Origin: Gryganskiella cystojenkinii
Taxonomy: Eukaryota > Mortierellomycota > Mortierellomycetes > Mortierellales > Mortierellaceae
DNA length: 22,148 bases
Direction of reading: 5' to 3'
NCBI GenBank assembly: GCA_015852425.1
Contig: JAAAIG010000660.1
Coordinates: 1 to 22,148, forward strand
Part shown: positions 1 through 12,700 of the stretch, in pieces
How positions within the stretch are numbered: position 1 is the stretch's first letter
Layout of the letters: every line of letters starts with the position of its first letter
The notes under the pieces: model-generated
Seen by the model: the letters and a program-made list of their open reading frames with translations, nothing else
Databases searched by the model: none
What the model was told of the DNA's origin: nothing
Position numbers and translations under genes: made by a program

Positions 1-759
1 GTGTTCTGTCCCTTTTTTTTTTTGTCTGCTCGGACAAACAGCATACGTGATCTCAGTACGCAAAGTATTTTGCGAAAGAGTGAGAAAAGGGAGAGAGACA
101 TGCCGAGTCAAATTTCTGTCGTTTCGAAATAGCAGCGCAGAACCCGCATTTTTTCTTCTTTTCTTTTTCCTCTCATCTTTTTGTTTTTTGACACTTTTTT
201 TTTTTTTTTTCTGCCTCCAATTTGATTCTCCACAAGCATCCTCAACTTCTTCTCTTCTTCTTTTCATTCATTCATTCAAGTCGACAATCACACGCAATCG
301 AAAGAAAGAAAACATTCTTCATCATTCTCTCTATTTTCCAACTCTAAAGCGCATAATCCCACTCTGACGACGCCACCCTCGTCTTTTCCTGTGCATTACC
401 AATCGACCAGCAAATTCGCCTTCTTTTTCTGTATTATTAACACACACGCACCAGGTTTTTATCATTCCTCCAATTGTTTTCCCATCAACTCTACTCTACT
501 TCTCTCTCTCTCTATCCTCTCCACATTCTTTAATTCAATCCCTTCTCCCTCTCTCCATCCATCCCAACTCCATCCATCCCCGCATTTGTACATCCATCAT
601 CCACTCTCTTCACCCTGCATATTCTTCCACCCTCTGTCTCTCTTCTTTATACACACACCTCTTCTCCCTATTCTTCAGCACTACTCTCCAAGTACAACAA
701 CATAGCAGCCACTACCCCCCCAGTCCCTCTGCTGACCTTCTTCACTCACTCACTCCTAA
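1..759 (+). promoter_or_regulatory. CT-rich upstream region and leader of the histidine kinase gene
   Basis: The + strand is strongly pyrimidine-rich, with T runs near 11-22 and 190-210 and CT blocks near 480-560. There is a TATA-like stretch near 647-652. The only ATG before position 760 is at 100-102; from 103 to 759 I found none by eye. Such an ATG-free stretch before an open frame suggests that much of it is a scanned 5' UTR. Fungal promoters often carry CT blocks near transcription starts. The transcription start cannot be placed from sequence alone. Open frames here translate as low-complexity Ser/Leu/Phe and are not credible genes. Confidence 0.55.
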
Positions 760-3700
760 ATGGCTATGGATCCAGACCTCGCCAGTCTTCCCCAGCTCAC
801 CCCACACCCTTCCTCTCCTTCCTCTTCTTCGCCATCATCCTCTCCAACAAAAAAGCCCCGGCAACACTCTGTCGCCTCTTCTCCAAGAACAATTCCAAAC
901 AATCATAACAGCAACAACGAAAGTGGTAGGACAACAACCAAACTCTCTCCCTCAAAACGAACTATGGCCACAAGCACATCTGCTGCCATGGCCCAGCAGA
1001 GTGCCGAGACAACCTCGACCTGTATAGAACCCTCTTGGAGCGATCCCGAGCTACCCTCGTCCTATTCCTCAAACTCTTCAACCTGCTCCTCTTCTTCTTC
1101 TATCTCGCCACCCTCACCCACATCCTCCTCTACCTCGACCTCATCCACAACCAAAGACGACAATACGAGTCCTCTTTTATCACCATATCATACCGACAAT
1201 ACCACGTCAATTAGTAGTAGTAAAAGTGGTAGTAATATTAGTAGTAGCAGTGATAGCGGAGCCGGTCGGTGCATGACAAATGCAGATACAAATTCTGTAA
1301 ATGCCAATGGTGCAGCCCCCGCCGCTTCTGCTTCTGCAGCTGCTCCTACTGCTTCTGACTCTACTTCTTCTTCAACATCACCATGGTTTCGAACCCTTAC
1401 TCCCTCATCCTCTTATTCGTCCATTGCCTCGACGTCCTCAACTTGCTCGACCTCCTCTGCAAACTCTGCTACTGACCGTGCAGTCGTGCCACACTTGGAA
1501 GGTAAGCAAACAAATGACGAAGACAAGGCCAATTTGAATTAAATCGACCACATTTTTTTATTTTCTCTTCTTTTTTCTTCTTCGATTGCCCGTTCCTTCT
1601 CTCTGTTTTCCCTTTTTTTTTTTTACCCTTCCTTTTCCTCATTGTCCTTCTCCTTCGCCTCTGTCTCTCTTCCCTTTTCCGTCCGCTTTGCCCACAATCG
1701 ACCCATTTGAGAACAAAAAGTGAAGAAAAGAAAAAAAAAATAGAGACGACGCGATCGGATTGGATGCAGACAATCCACAGCTTTGATAAAAAAAAAAATA
1801 AAAAAAAAAAATGAGAGACACACGGACACGAACAACTCCGAGCACACACTTACCCGCACAATCGGCCCATATCTGCAACAACAACCTTCTTTTTTTATTT
1901 CATCGACCAGTGGTGATCTCGTCCCTCCTCTCTCCCCACTTTCATACAACCACAAAACGTACTCCACCAAACATACCCTTCATTTCAATAGTCTCGCTCC
2001 CTCTCTCATCCACTTTCATCAATCTCCCTGCTGCATATCGACTCTCGTTGGTACCGACCTCAAAAACAAAAGGGTTTTTTTTGCCATCAACACACAATCC
2101 ATGCCCAGTAACAAAAAATACCGGCAATCCCCCCACCCTCGCCTCTCCTCTTTGCTCCCTCGCTCTTCTATCTCTCTTTTTCTTTTTTGCTCTCTGCCAA
2201 TCTTGTTTTTCCCTTACCAAAGAAAAGAGAACGGAAGGAGATTACTTCAGACCCGCATGGCTTCGTATTGCATTTTATCCCCTCATCAACCAGCAGTACC
2301 ACCACCACCACCTCCTCTTTGTTCTTCCTTTTCACTCTGTTTACCTATCTGTCTTTTGTCTCTTAACCCTGCTCACACCACCATTGAACCTCCACCCTAT
2401 TTTACTGTTCTTTATTCCGATACAAATCATAAACCCTTTTTTTTTTTTTTTTTTGTCTTTTAATACCCCTTTTTTTTTTTTTTTTTGGCTCTAACTAACC
2501 TGATTCATTATTTTTCTTTTCTCTCTCTCTCTTCCCATTTTGTCTCTTTTTTCCTCACTATTTGCTTTAATCTATTTATTGCATCTGTTCCGCTTCCTCC
2601 TCTTCCACCACGCTAAGCAGGGTCAACAGGATCAGGGCTCCGAAAGAGACTCCCTCCTCGTTCAATATCCCTGTCTTCCTCCTCTATGTCGTCAAACATG
2701 ACGGATCTCTTTCGCCGACAGAGCTCTTCTACCTCAACAATCTCGACAGCCTCGACAACCACGGCAAGCACTCCCGGTGCAAGTACAACCCCTCCTCGTT
2801 CCTTTGTCCATCTCTCGAGTGATCCCACAACGACCAGTGGCCCTCGTCAGATCGGACTCGGCTCGTTTTTGCTCTGGCTCAGAGATCATCCCTCCTCCAA
2901 AAATGTCGGATCGGAGAACCTGGCCCGGTTCTTGCTCGTCAAGTCTGTCTCGTTGATGGCCGCCTGTCTAGGTTGTCTTTACAGTCTGGTCTTTGATCGA
3001 CATTTATACATCTCGGCCTGTTCTTTCCTGTTGTTCTTTCTGCCCGCGGTTCAAGGTGCCACGGGTGCAACGAAGATCTGTGGGTTGATCTTGTCGCTCG
3101 CGTTGGCATCGGTCTTTTTGAGTTTCCAGACCCGGGATCTGCCTCTGGTTGGACCAAGTCTGGAGACGACGTTATTGGTTGGTTTGCCCTTGATGACTGG
3201 AATGCTTGTTGGACGTAAAGTCGGATTGGCGACCTGTCTGATCGTCATGTGTTACTCGATTGAAGAATACCGCTCGAAGATCAGTGTAAGGATAGATCCA
3301 GATCCACCAAGGCCCTTTTCTTTTATTTATTTTGTGGTTGCTGCATGTTTGTTTGTTGCAGCTCATGACTCTCGTCACTTCCCCTTTGTTTTGCATATAT
3401 TATCTTGTGTTTGTTTTATTGTATTTTTTTGCTAACATGTACAATGTGTTATGTAACCATTTTTTTTATTCAGAATACCGTCCTTTCAGAAGAAGAGGCG
3501 GCTCAACTCTGGGCAGGTTTTGGTGCCTACTGGATCTCGCTCTTTTTCATGGGTTCCATGACCTGCTTATACCAATGGTGCGTCGAGGTCTGTGTTCGTG
3601 AAGCAAACCTGTTTAAGGACCTTGCCGTCGCCAATGCCAAATCCAAGGACGGAGTCGTCTCTTCTGTTTCCCATGAACTCCGGTAAGCTCAATTGGTCTC

Positions 3701-6587
3701 ACTATGGTTAAATGATTGGCCCTGTCTATGTGTTTTCATTGTGACCTTACATGTCCTTTTCGGAACGCATTTCTGACCTTCTCTCTTATTTTTTTCCTCC
3801 AGCACTCCTTTGGCTGCTCTGATAGGATGGACAGAGTTGCTGATGAGCGACCAAACCCTGAGTGCCAGTGCTCAGTCAACTGTCTCCATGTTGCACTCCT
3901 CCACACTTTCACTCTTGACAATTTTGAACGCTCTCCTGGATGTCTCCAAGGTATCGGCCGCCAAAATGACCAACTGCAGTCAAAATTTCAACCTTCATGA
4001 TCTGGTCTTGGAAACCGTCCGGATGATGACAGGTCTCTCGGGAACTCGCACGGTCGAGCTTTTGGTCGATTTCAGTGCCGAGGTCCCCGAATTGGTCCGT
4101 GCCGACTCTGGTATTATCAAACAGGTTCTTGGTAACTTGATCTCTAATGCTATCAAGGTAAGATGAACGACAATTCTTTTCCCTGGCCTGATTTCAACTT
4201 GCAAGAGGGAAAAAGACGTAATATATGACCAAAAGAGCGGTATTTTTTTTGTGCCATTTTTGACGCTAATTTCATACTATTTTTGCCCCAATTTCCTACT
4301 ATAGTTTACGGATGTAGGCTATGTTAACGTTGGAGTCTCTCTCAAGGACGAGGATGATGACACAGTGACGGTCGAGTTTATTGTTCAGGACACTGGACGT
4401 GGCATCGCGGACGGTCAAAAGGACAAGCTCTTTGTCGAGTTCAGTCAGGTCGAGGGTGGCAAGTGCAAGAACCACGAGGCCGGAACTGGGCTGGGATTGT
4501 TTTTGGTCAAGAACCTGGTCGAGGTCATGGACGGTGATGTCTTTGTTGAGAGCAAACTCGGTGTTGGTTCAACATTTGGGTTTGTCATCAAGCTGGAGAA
4601 ACAATACTTGGCCTTCAGGACCCCTGGTTACGATCATGTCGTCACGGTTTCGTCCGCTTTCACAGGCGGTATCGAGAACGCAGCACCCAACACTCCCATC
4701 TTGCCCGTAACCCCAGGACTTGCACGGAGCACGACACCATTGATTGTACCTGATGTAATGAACAGTGTTCGTGTCACGCCTCGTTCAACCCCTGTCTCGA
4801 CCCCCAAGGATCAAGCCCGCGGTGGCGACTATTTCACGCTCCAGCCCTCGGAGGTGACTCGTGCCAACGCCAACAACATCACACTTCGTACCCGCGACAA
4901 CGCCTTCCTCTCCAACCGTCGGTATTATATCCATTCCCAGTGCGGCTACTTTGAGGACTTTTTGTGGAACATGACTTCTGGACGCTGGAGCGCTCTGGGT
5001 GTTCGTCGGGTTACCTATGAAGAATGTGTCCATGGCTTGGCCTCCGAGTCCTTTGGTTCCGATGCACCCCTGGCCCATTTCGGTGATGTCTTTTTGATCG
5101 ACCTCAGCCCGACCACGAACCGACCAAAGTCCACGGTGGTGTTGACCGATCAGGAGCATTGCCGACTCTTCTTGATCAAGCTCTCGCATCACTTGATTGA
5201 CCGTGCCAAAGCCCGCATCGGCACTGCTCGTCAGGCATCGATCGTGTTGTTCTATCCTTTTGGACACCCACCTTCGCTGGCGCAGGAGCCTCTTTCGACG
5301 CTTGCACATTACTACCAGATCTCACTCTGCAGAAAACCTGTCTCTGAGAGAGCTCTCGGTGCGATTATCAAGCGACAAGTGGTCACAATTCAGGAAGATG
5401 TTCCAGAAGCCGCGTCACCCACGACCAGTACGCCTCGTACCTCGCTCGGATCCAACCCTTCTTCGACTTCTCAGGAAACGAGACTACTCAATTCATCGAC
5501 AGAGTGTCTCGCTCGCGAGACCGAGAAGAAGTCCTCAAGCGCCAATGCAACTTTGATCGCTGGTCATTCATCGGAGCAGTCTGATGGCAGCACCGGCAGT
5601 TCTTCGTCCTTTTCGTTCCGTCAAGCGTTGGACGAGTCCGATGCCAACAATTCATCCATTGAGGATCTCCATGAGCGTCCTTTTACATTGAACCCTCCTC
5701 AGGCCTCCCATGTCCGGTTTGCCAGGCGCAATGGAACCATCCCCCGATTGGGCCTCAAGGGTGACAAGACTGACAAGGCGGTCAAATCTTCCACGCCCTC
5801 GTCGTTATCGACATCGTCTACCGCCACACCCTCGCCCGCAACAGTCGATAAACCCAGCAGAGGTCTCTTGAAGAGATTGTCGGCAGATCGTCCTGGGTTG
5901 ACCTCGAAAGTTAGTATTCAAGACTTGAATGCGACGGGCAAGCGTGTCTTGATTGTCGATGACAACTCGTTCAACCGCAACCTGTTGTATTGTCAATTGA
6001 CCAAGTTGGGTGTCTCACGTGTCGATCAAGCCGGATCGGGCCAAGAGGCCGTGGATCAATTTTTGCCCGGTACACATGCATTGGTCCTGATGGATCTCAA
6101 GATGCCAACCATGGGTGGTATGCGTGCTGTGACCTTGATCCGTGAGAAGGAACTTGCTCATTATGGTCCTGCGGCCTTCCCTATCACGACAACCACCACT
6201 GCCACGGACAACAATACAAACAACAGGAGCAGCAATGGTAGCAGCAGCCACCAGAGCGGCTCTGCTTCTGCATCAAACAACAACAAGAGCTTGTCTCATC
6301 TACTGTCGATGATGGATTCCTCCTGCCCTTGGTCTCCAGAACGGTTCGCGGGACCGACCGAGATTACTAGCCGCCGAAGCTCTGGATCCAGCGTGAAGAA
6401 AGAGCTTAGGTCCTCGAGTGGTGTTCAACCCGCGACAATCATTGCAGTGACCGCGGACTATGGCGCGGAAGTCGGCGAGGATCGCAAACAGGCTCTTGAC
6501 AAGGGGTTTGACGATGTAATGGTCAAGCCCCTATCGCTGCCTTCGCTTTCGCTTCTTCTTGAGCGGTACATGGATTACCGCGATTAA
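760..6587 (+). CDS. Membrane hybrid histidine kinase, five exons, 1417 aa
   Basis: Modelled exons are 760-1501, 2621-3285, 3474-3682, 3803-4157 and 4305-6587 (4254 nt). This is a sensor kinase that autophosphorylates on His and passes phosphate to an Asp in its own receiver, feeding a phosphorelay. Residues 1-330 are a Ser/Thr-rich region. About six membrane segments lie near 351-372, 375-394, 400-416, 431-445, 447-461 and 484-504. The H box SHELRTPL has His536. The N box NLISNAIKFTD spans 650-660. ATP-lid motifs are DTGRG (686-690) and AGTGLGL (716-722). A degenerate receiver-like segment occupies about 895-1010. A canonical receiver has Asp1209/Asp1210, phospho-acceptor Asp1254, Thr1373 and Lys1398, with an insert of about 85 aa. 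I see no PAS, GAF or HAMP domain, so the signal is unknown. Kinase identity is secure. The exon 1 join is inferred; translation could also begin at 2686. Confidence 0.9.
1502..2620 (+). other. Long first intron of the histidine kinase gene (predicted)
   Basis: The donor is GTAAGC at 1502. A strong branch-site match, CTAACTAAC, lies near 2491-2499. It is followed by about 115 nt of pyrimidine-rich sequence without any AG until the tandem acceptor AAG/CAG at 2617/2620. Joining to 2621 keeps the reading frame (phase 1). Further in-frame acceptors occur at 2629 and 2635. The interior holds T and A runs and low-complexity open frames that I regard as chance. It also has at least five ATGs, unlike the leader before 760, which argues against it being a 5' UTR. 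At 1119 nt it is about ten times the other introns here. Confidence 0.7.
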
Positions 6588-6883
6588 TGGGTCCAACTCT
6601 CAGTCTTTTCTTCATTTGCTCTCATGCTGACAACATCACCATCATCACACAAAAAATTGTTATTTCTATTTTTTTTTTTTCTTTTCGTTTTGTCGTTTTC
6701 TGTTTTTCAAACGCAAAAAAAAAACAATTGTACATTACAAGTTGGTAGATCAACTTGGTTTTTTCGCTCTGCTTTTCCGCGACCTCCCTTTTTCCCCCTC
6801 TTTTCCTTCTACTTTTTTTTTGCAATTCTCTTTTTGCTGTAACAAAACTCTCGAACAAACAGAATCTCTTTTTACTCTTGTAT

Positions 6884-6889
6884 AATAAA
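6884..6889 (+). terminator. Polyadenylation signal candidate for the histidine kinase
   Basis: AATAAA lies about 300 nt after the stop codon, in an A/T-rich context (TATAATAAAAAAA) and downstream of several T-rich blocks. It is the clearest cleavage-signal candidate on the + strand in this 3' region. Confidence 0.45.
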
Positions 6890-7329
6890 AAAAAATGATA
6901 GTCTCTCTCTCTCTCGAGGTCGCATGGTAAAGGCTATGATGTGAACCGTCATGTCCCTAGTGGTCGATTGATTCTGGTTCGTCATATTAGGAGAAACCCC
7001 GCCTTCCACATTTACAGTGATTATGAGAGATACCAACAACGTCTTTGCAAAGTCATGTCATAAGAGATAGCAACATTCAAGTCTTTCCTTACTGAGGAGG
7101 TTTCTTTTCACGAGCACCTTCAAGGCCCGCAAAAGCCGGCTTTCCTCGTAAGTCATTCTCTTAATCGACCAGCTGACCAGCTGTTTTGGATATGGAAAAA
7201 GAATTGTGGCAAACCCTGAAAAAAACACCACCAATACCGCGCATCAAGCACTGTTGAATAACAAGCTCACGTCAGCGTCTGCGAATGAACAATGAAGGAG
7301 CGTTTTTTCGTCCTCAACCTTCTTTAGCC

Positions 7330-7335
7330 TTTATT
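7330..7335 (-). terminator. Polyadenylation signal candidate for RPT6
   Basis: On the - strand this reads AATAAA, about 290 nt after the RPT6 stop codon. A closer TATA-type efficiency element (TTTTTATATTTTTTC on the - strand) starts about 5 nt after the stop, so an earlier cleavage site is also possible. Confidence 0.35.
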
Positions 7336-7626
7336 GCATCTCTTTTTTTTTTTTTTTTGAAACAAAAACAAAACAAAACCAATCTTCGTCAATAGATGAC
7401 AGCGTTGTTGATTGCAGTGCGACAAAGCTGGTATCAACATCCGAGTTTTCGAATCGCAGATGCCCTGACAGGAAAAAAAAGCCAAGAGTTTAGCGATAGT
7501 CCACAGGACCCAATCCCTTGCCGCCTTTTTGTAATTTGTGAAAGATTTTTTTTTTAATTGAACATTTGCTTCCATTGTTGAACAAATGCCCACAAGACTG
7601 AACAGGGTGAAAAAATATAAAAATGT

Positions 7627-9321
<1,695 letters not shown>

Positions 9322-9711
9322 GTTTCTTTTTTCTTTAAAGTGTTGAGTTTGTTATACTATTGTTTGTCGTCCTGGGCGGTTCTTTCTTTTATCCTTGAAG
9401 CGTAGTTGATTTCGAATGAAGTAAGTGGTGGCTGATTATGAGAATGAGTAATGAATGGAAGCTGAAGGAAAGATAAAAAAAAAAAGTCCAAAGAAAGACA
9501 TCACATTGCATCGTTGCAAAGCTGACGCGTAGTTCTCTTGTCTTTTGGGTGTGGGTCGCACGTGACCACATAAAGTAGAGTGACGTAGACATTTTTTTTT
9601 GTTGTAAAATAAAAACTTGACTAAAATAGGTTCCAGCTTAAAGAAGTTTAAGAGCAGATTTAGGGAATCGAGGTCAGGACCTGATGTGTTGAGTGTTAAG
9701 CCCATATCTTA
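9322..9711 (-). promoter_or_regulatory. RPT6 upstream region and AMP deaminase 3' end
   Basis: This is the 390-bp gap between the AMP deaminase stop and the RPT6 start. It contains an E-box with the extended core CACGTGAC (9559-9566), a CRE-like TGACGT (9581-9586) and an MCB-like ACGCGT (9525-9530), all about 200-265 bp upstream of the RPT6 ATG. I found no exact match to GGTGGCAAA, the element used by Rpn4 for proteasome genes in yeast; GGTGGCTGA near 9426 is a poor match. A short inverted repeat AGGTC-AG-GACCT lies at 9671-9682, just after the AMP deaminase stop. Factor assignments are by motif only. Confidence 0.4.
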
Positions 9712-12700
9712 CTAATCATCGGTCTCTTCCATAGCCTGTTCAGTCTGGAGACGCATCCGGTCCCGTTTCTTCATCGCTGCTCGCTCTGCCATCTCAGAGA
9801 CACCTGCCACGACCGACAGACGACCAAGCTGGCTCTCGATCGCCATAACGTTCGTTGCGTGCGCCGCGATGACCGAGCTCTCAATCGGGATCCTTGGCAA
9901 GTGAGGATGCAAATTCAACAGACCTAGATCACTCAGATCCACAATCCCCGAGGTCACACCCGGCTCTAATCCTGTGAGAGGAGGGCAATCCAAATCATCC
10001 TTCGCAACTTTTGCTTCGATCTCCTGTGTCGTCGTAACAGCTGTCTTGAGCAAGTGGCTGGGCGATGAGACCACAGTAGAGGGCAGATTGAAGAGTGGGG
10101 CGCCTGGGAACGAAGGTGAGTGACCGACACAAGAGTAACGCTGCAGCATATCGAGTTCCTCACGGAGAGTTTCGTATCGGAATGTGGCTCGGATATTGGG
10201 CACATTGGTCTTGGCCATATCGTTGCCTTGAACGCCTGGGAGGAACCACTTCTTGCCGATCCAATGCTTCTTGATCTTGTTCTCGAACCCAGAATGCGCG
10301 ACCGAGTTGCGAGAGATCTCGCACATGTCCGCTCCAGACAATTTCCAGATCTGCAAAAAGAAAAAAGAAAAAAAATAGTGTGTTAGCATAGAAACTTTGG
10401 TATTTATCGCTTTAAAAACCCCGCGCAGAATTTCCCATGGGTGATGGCCTTTTTGAGCATACCTGAGCAGCGACGCTGTATTCCTCAATTAGAGGTTCCT
10501 TGGTGAAATGAAACTGTAACGGATCATCGGTACTCAAGCTAACATTAAGTCCGCGCTGGAAGAATGACGGGAACGGGTTACGCTCATAGTCCAGGAACAG
10601 AGCATTGTTGGAGAGCGGTGACATGGCAATGCCCATCTGGGTCAAGTAAAATAGGTACTGGAGAGCCGGCACCTTACGGAGCAATATCCCGTGAGAGATA
10701 CCAAACGAGGTCAGGAATGCCGATGTCAAATGATCCGTGTCTCCTGCTTCTCCACAATGCGGTCTAAATACAAAAGTATCTATCAGATCAGACATGAAAT
10801 AGAACGACGGTTAGTGATCACGAACATCGTACAGCCAGACTTCACCTCATCAAGCGCCTTTTCATCCCCACTTACTGAATCGCCTCTTTTGTCTAAACTT
10901 GTTGAGACTGGTCAGGTTGGCGAACATGTAGTAGATATAATAGCTGTAAGGCGGGTTCATGGCCGTGTTCCAGACGCGTGGGTATGGGTATTTCTTGTAG
11001 ATTCGTCGCTCCGCTTTGGACTCATCATCGACAGAATCAAAGCCCACGACGCGCTGCAAAAAGATATGCAAGTTTGGATGACTTTGCGGATCACGCGTGA
11101 CTTCGAACAGCGGCTTGAAGATGTTCTGGATCACTTGCTCGAAATTCTCGACCGTCTTGGTGGCCTTGTACACATTGTAGAGTCTAGGGACCTGGATCAA
11201 CCAACGAACATTGGGCGAAAAGAGCTTGTTCTCGACAACCCAATCAGCGAGCTTGTCCCATTCGTCCTCACTGCGTCCATAGATCGAGATTCGATACTCG
11301 GCCATCTGATATTTGCTCTGCTCCAGATCCGAGATCACCTCTGAAGGATGTGGATGAAAGATAGGTTAGTCGCGAAAGTAAAAATCATGCCCACACGTTA
11401 TTTTCAATTTGATGATCCAACTTATTACCTCTGGTGATATCTGCCAGGTACCGTCCCTTGATCTTGTTGTCAGTCTTCATAAAGATCTCACGCAGACGAG
11501 ACTCGCCAATGGGGTTGTACTTCAAGTTGAACTTGTCGAACCGATGAAAGGAGTCCTTGTGGGCCTATTGAAATCGAGAGGTATCAACTCGTGGTTTAGC
11601 AATTGAACTTTTCATCTAGAGACAGCATGCGTCCTACTTGTATTGACTTACGTGCATATCCAGCGTATCGATGCTAAGATCATAAGCCGTCAAGTTCAAG
11701 GACTGGAAAACCTCCTCCAACGTCAACTCCTTGCCATCACGGAAAATGACCAGATCCTTGGGCGTTTTTCTCATCTTGGCTTTGATAAACCGCAGCAAGT
11801 GTTTCTGGTTCATACATGAGCTGTGATGAACGTGTGTATCGACTTTACGGACGTTGTAGAAATCGCGATGGGGGACACGCTTCGTCTCTGCCAGTTCCTC
11901 ATACTCATTCAACAGGATGTACATGTTCCATTTGCTCTCCAGGTACTTGAGACGACGAAACGCAAAACTCTTTGTGGGACCATCCGAGATCACAGAGAGG
12001 ACAAAATCCAGGTCCTGAAAGTACTCCTTGGGTGTGGGCACTTTGACAATCGGTTTGCTTTCTGCCAGATCCTCCTTGGTTTTGTAAACCTATTTTTTTT
12101 AATGTTAGTGCATATTAAACTGTGATGTGAGTTTCGATTCATCCAACTTTTTTTTTTTTTTTTTTGTATCTTCCATTTAGCCACGCATAACTGTACCTGG
12201 TAGATCCCCATCTCGTCCATGTCAAAAAAGTGGTCGCACAGCCCAGGGATTGGTACATCTTCCAAGATAAAGTCACTTCCGATGCTTTCAGGGCCGTCGG
12301 AGACACGACCCTTGGTCTCTGGTGGTGGCCAAGAAGGTGGAGGGTGAGGTGGGTAGATGGTCCAATCATCCGAGTCTCTTGGGTTGTCACCGACACGTTG
12401 ACACGATATTGCCATGTACTTTTCACGAAGGTCCAGACACTTTTGGAAATTGGTGTAGAGAGATCGAAGTTCCTCTGTGACATCATCCGTGGGTGCAAAG
12501 TTTGGTTTTGTGTTTTGATTGTTGGAGTAGTTGTTTTCGGCGGAGGCTGCGCCTTCTTCCATGATACCTGCATCCTTGTCCATGTGACGTAGGTTCTCGG
12601 GCGTGTTGTCGAACAAATTCGGTCTTTCCGTTGCTGGGGTTCCCGTGGAGCTGTTGTAGGTCTCGTGTGCCAGATACTTGATATCCTCCTATTTTTGAAT

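Larger units (their letters stand above)
6588..7626. other. Convergent intergenic region between histidine kinase and RPT6
   Basis: This region of about 1 kb lies between two converging stop codons. It holds both 3' UTRs, T runs near 6665-6680 and 7343-7358, a short CT repeat near 6902-6915 and a 12-bp palindrome (AAAGCCGGCTTT) at 7132-7143. I found no open frame with coding character, no tRNA with intact A and B boxes, and no convincing snoRNA. About 6920-7320 has balanced composition and no feature I can name. Confidence 0.6.

Noticed and set aside
1783..2494. Two overlapping + strand open frames of about 226 codons
   Set aside because: They lie in CT/T-rich sequence, translate as low-complexity Ser/Leu/Phe/Pro, have no motifs, and fall inside the predicted kinase intron.
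4785..5309. 174-codon antisense open frame across kinase exon 5
   Set aside because: It is a shadow of the strongly conserved kinase frame; no domain or promoter features.
6920..7000. Possible tRNA or C/D snoRNA
   Set aside because: A GGTTCG string and a near C-box (ATGATGT) occur, but there is no matching A box, acceptor stem, terminal stem or suitably placed D box.
9671..9682. AGGTC-AG-GACCT as a transcription terminator hairpin
   Set aside because: A five-base stem with a two-base spacer cannot form a stable hairpin, and eukaryotic Pol II genes do not end this way; kept only as a short inverted repeat.
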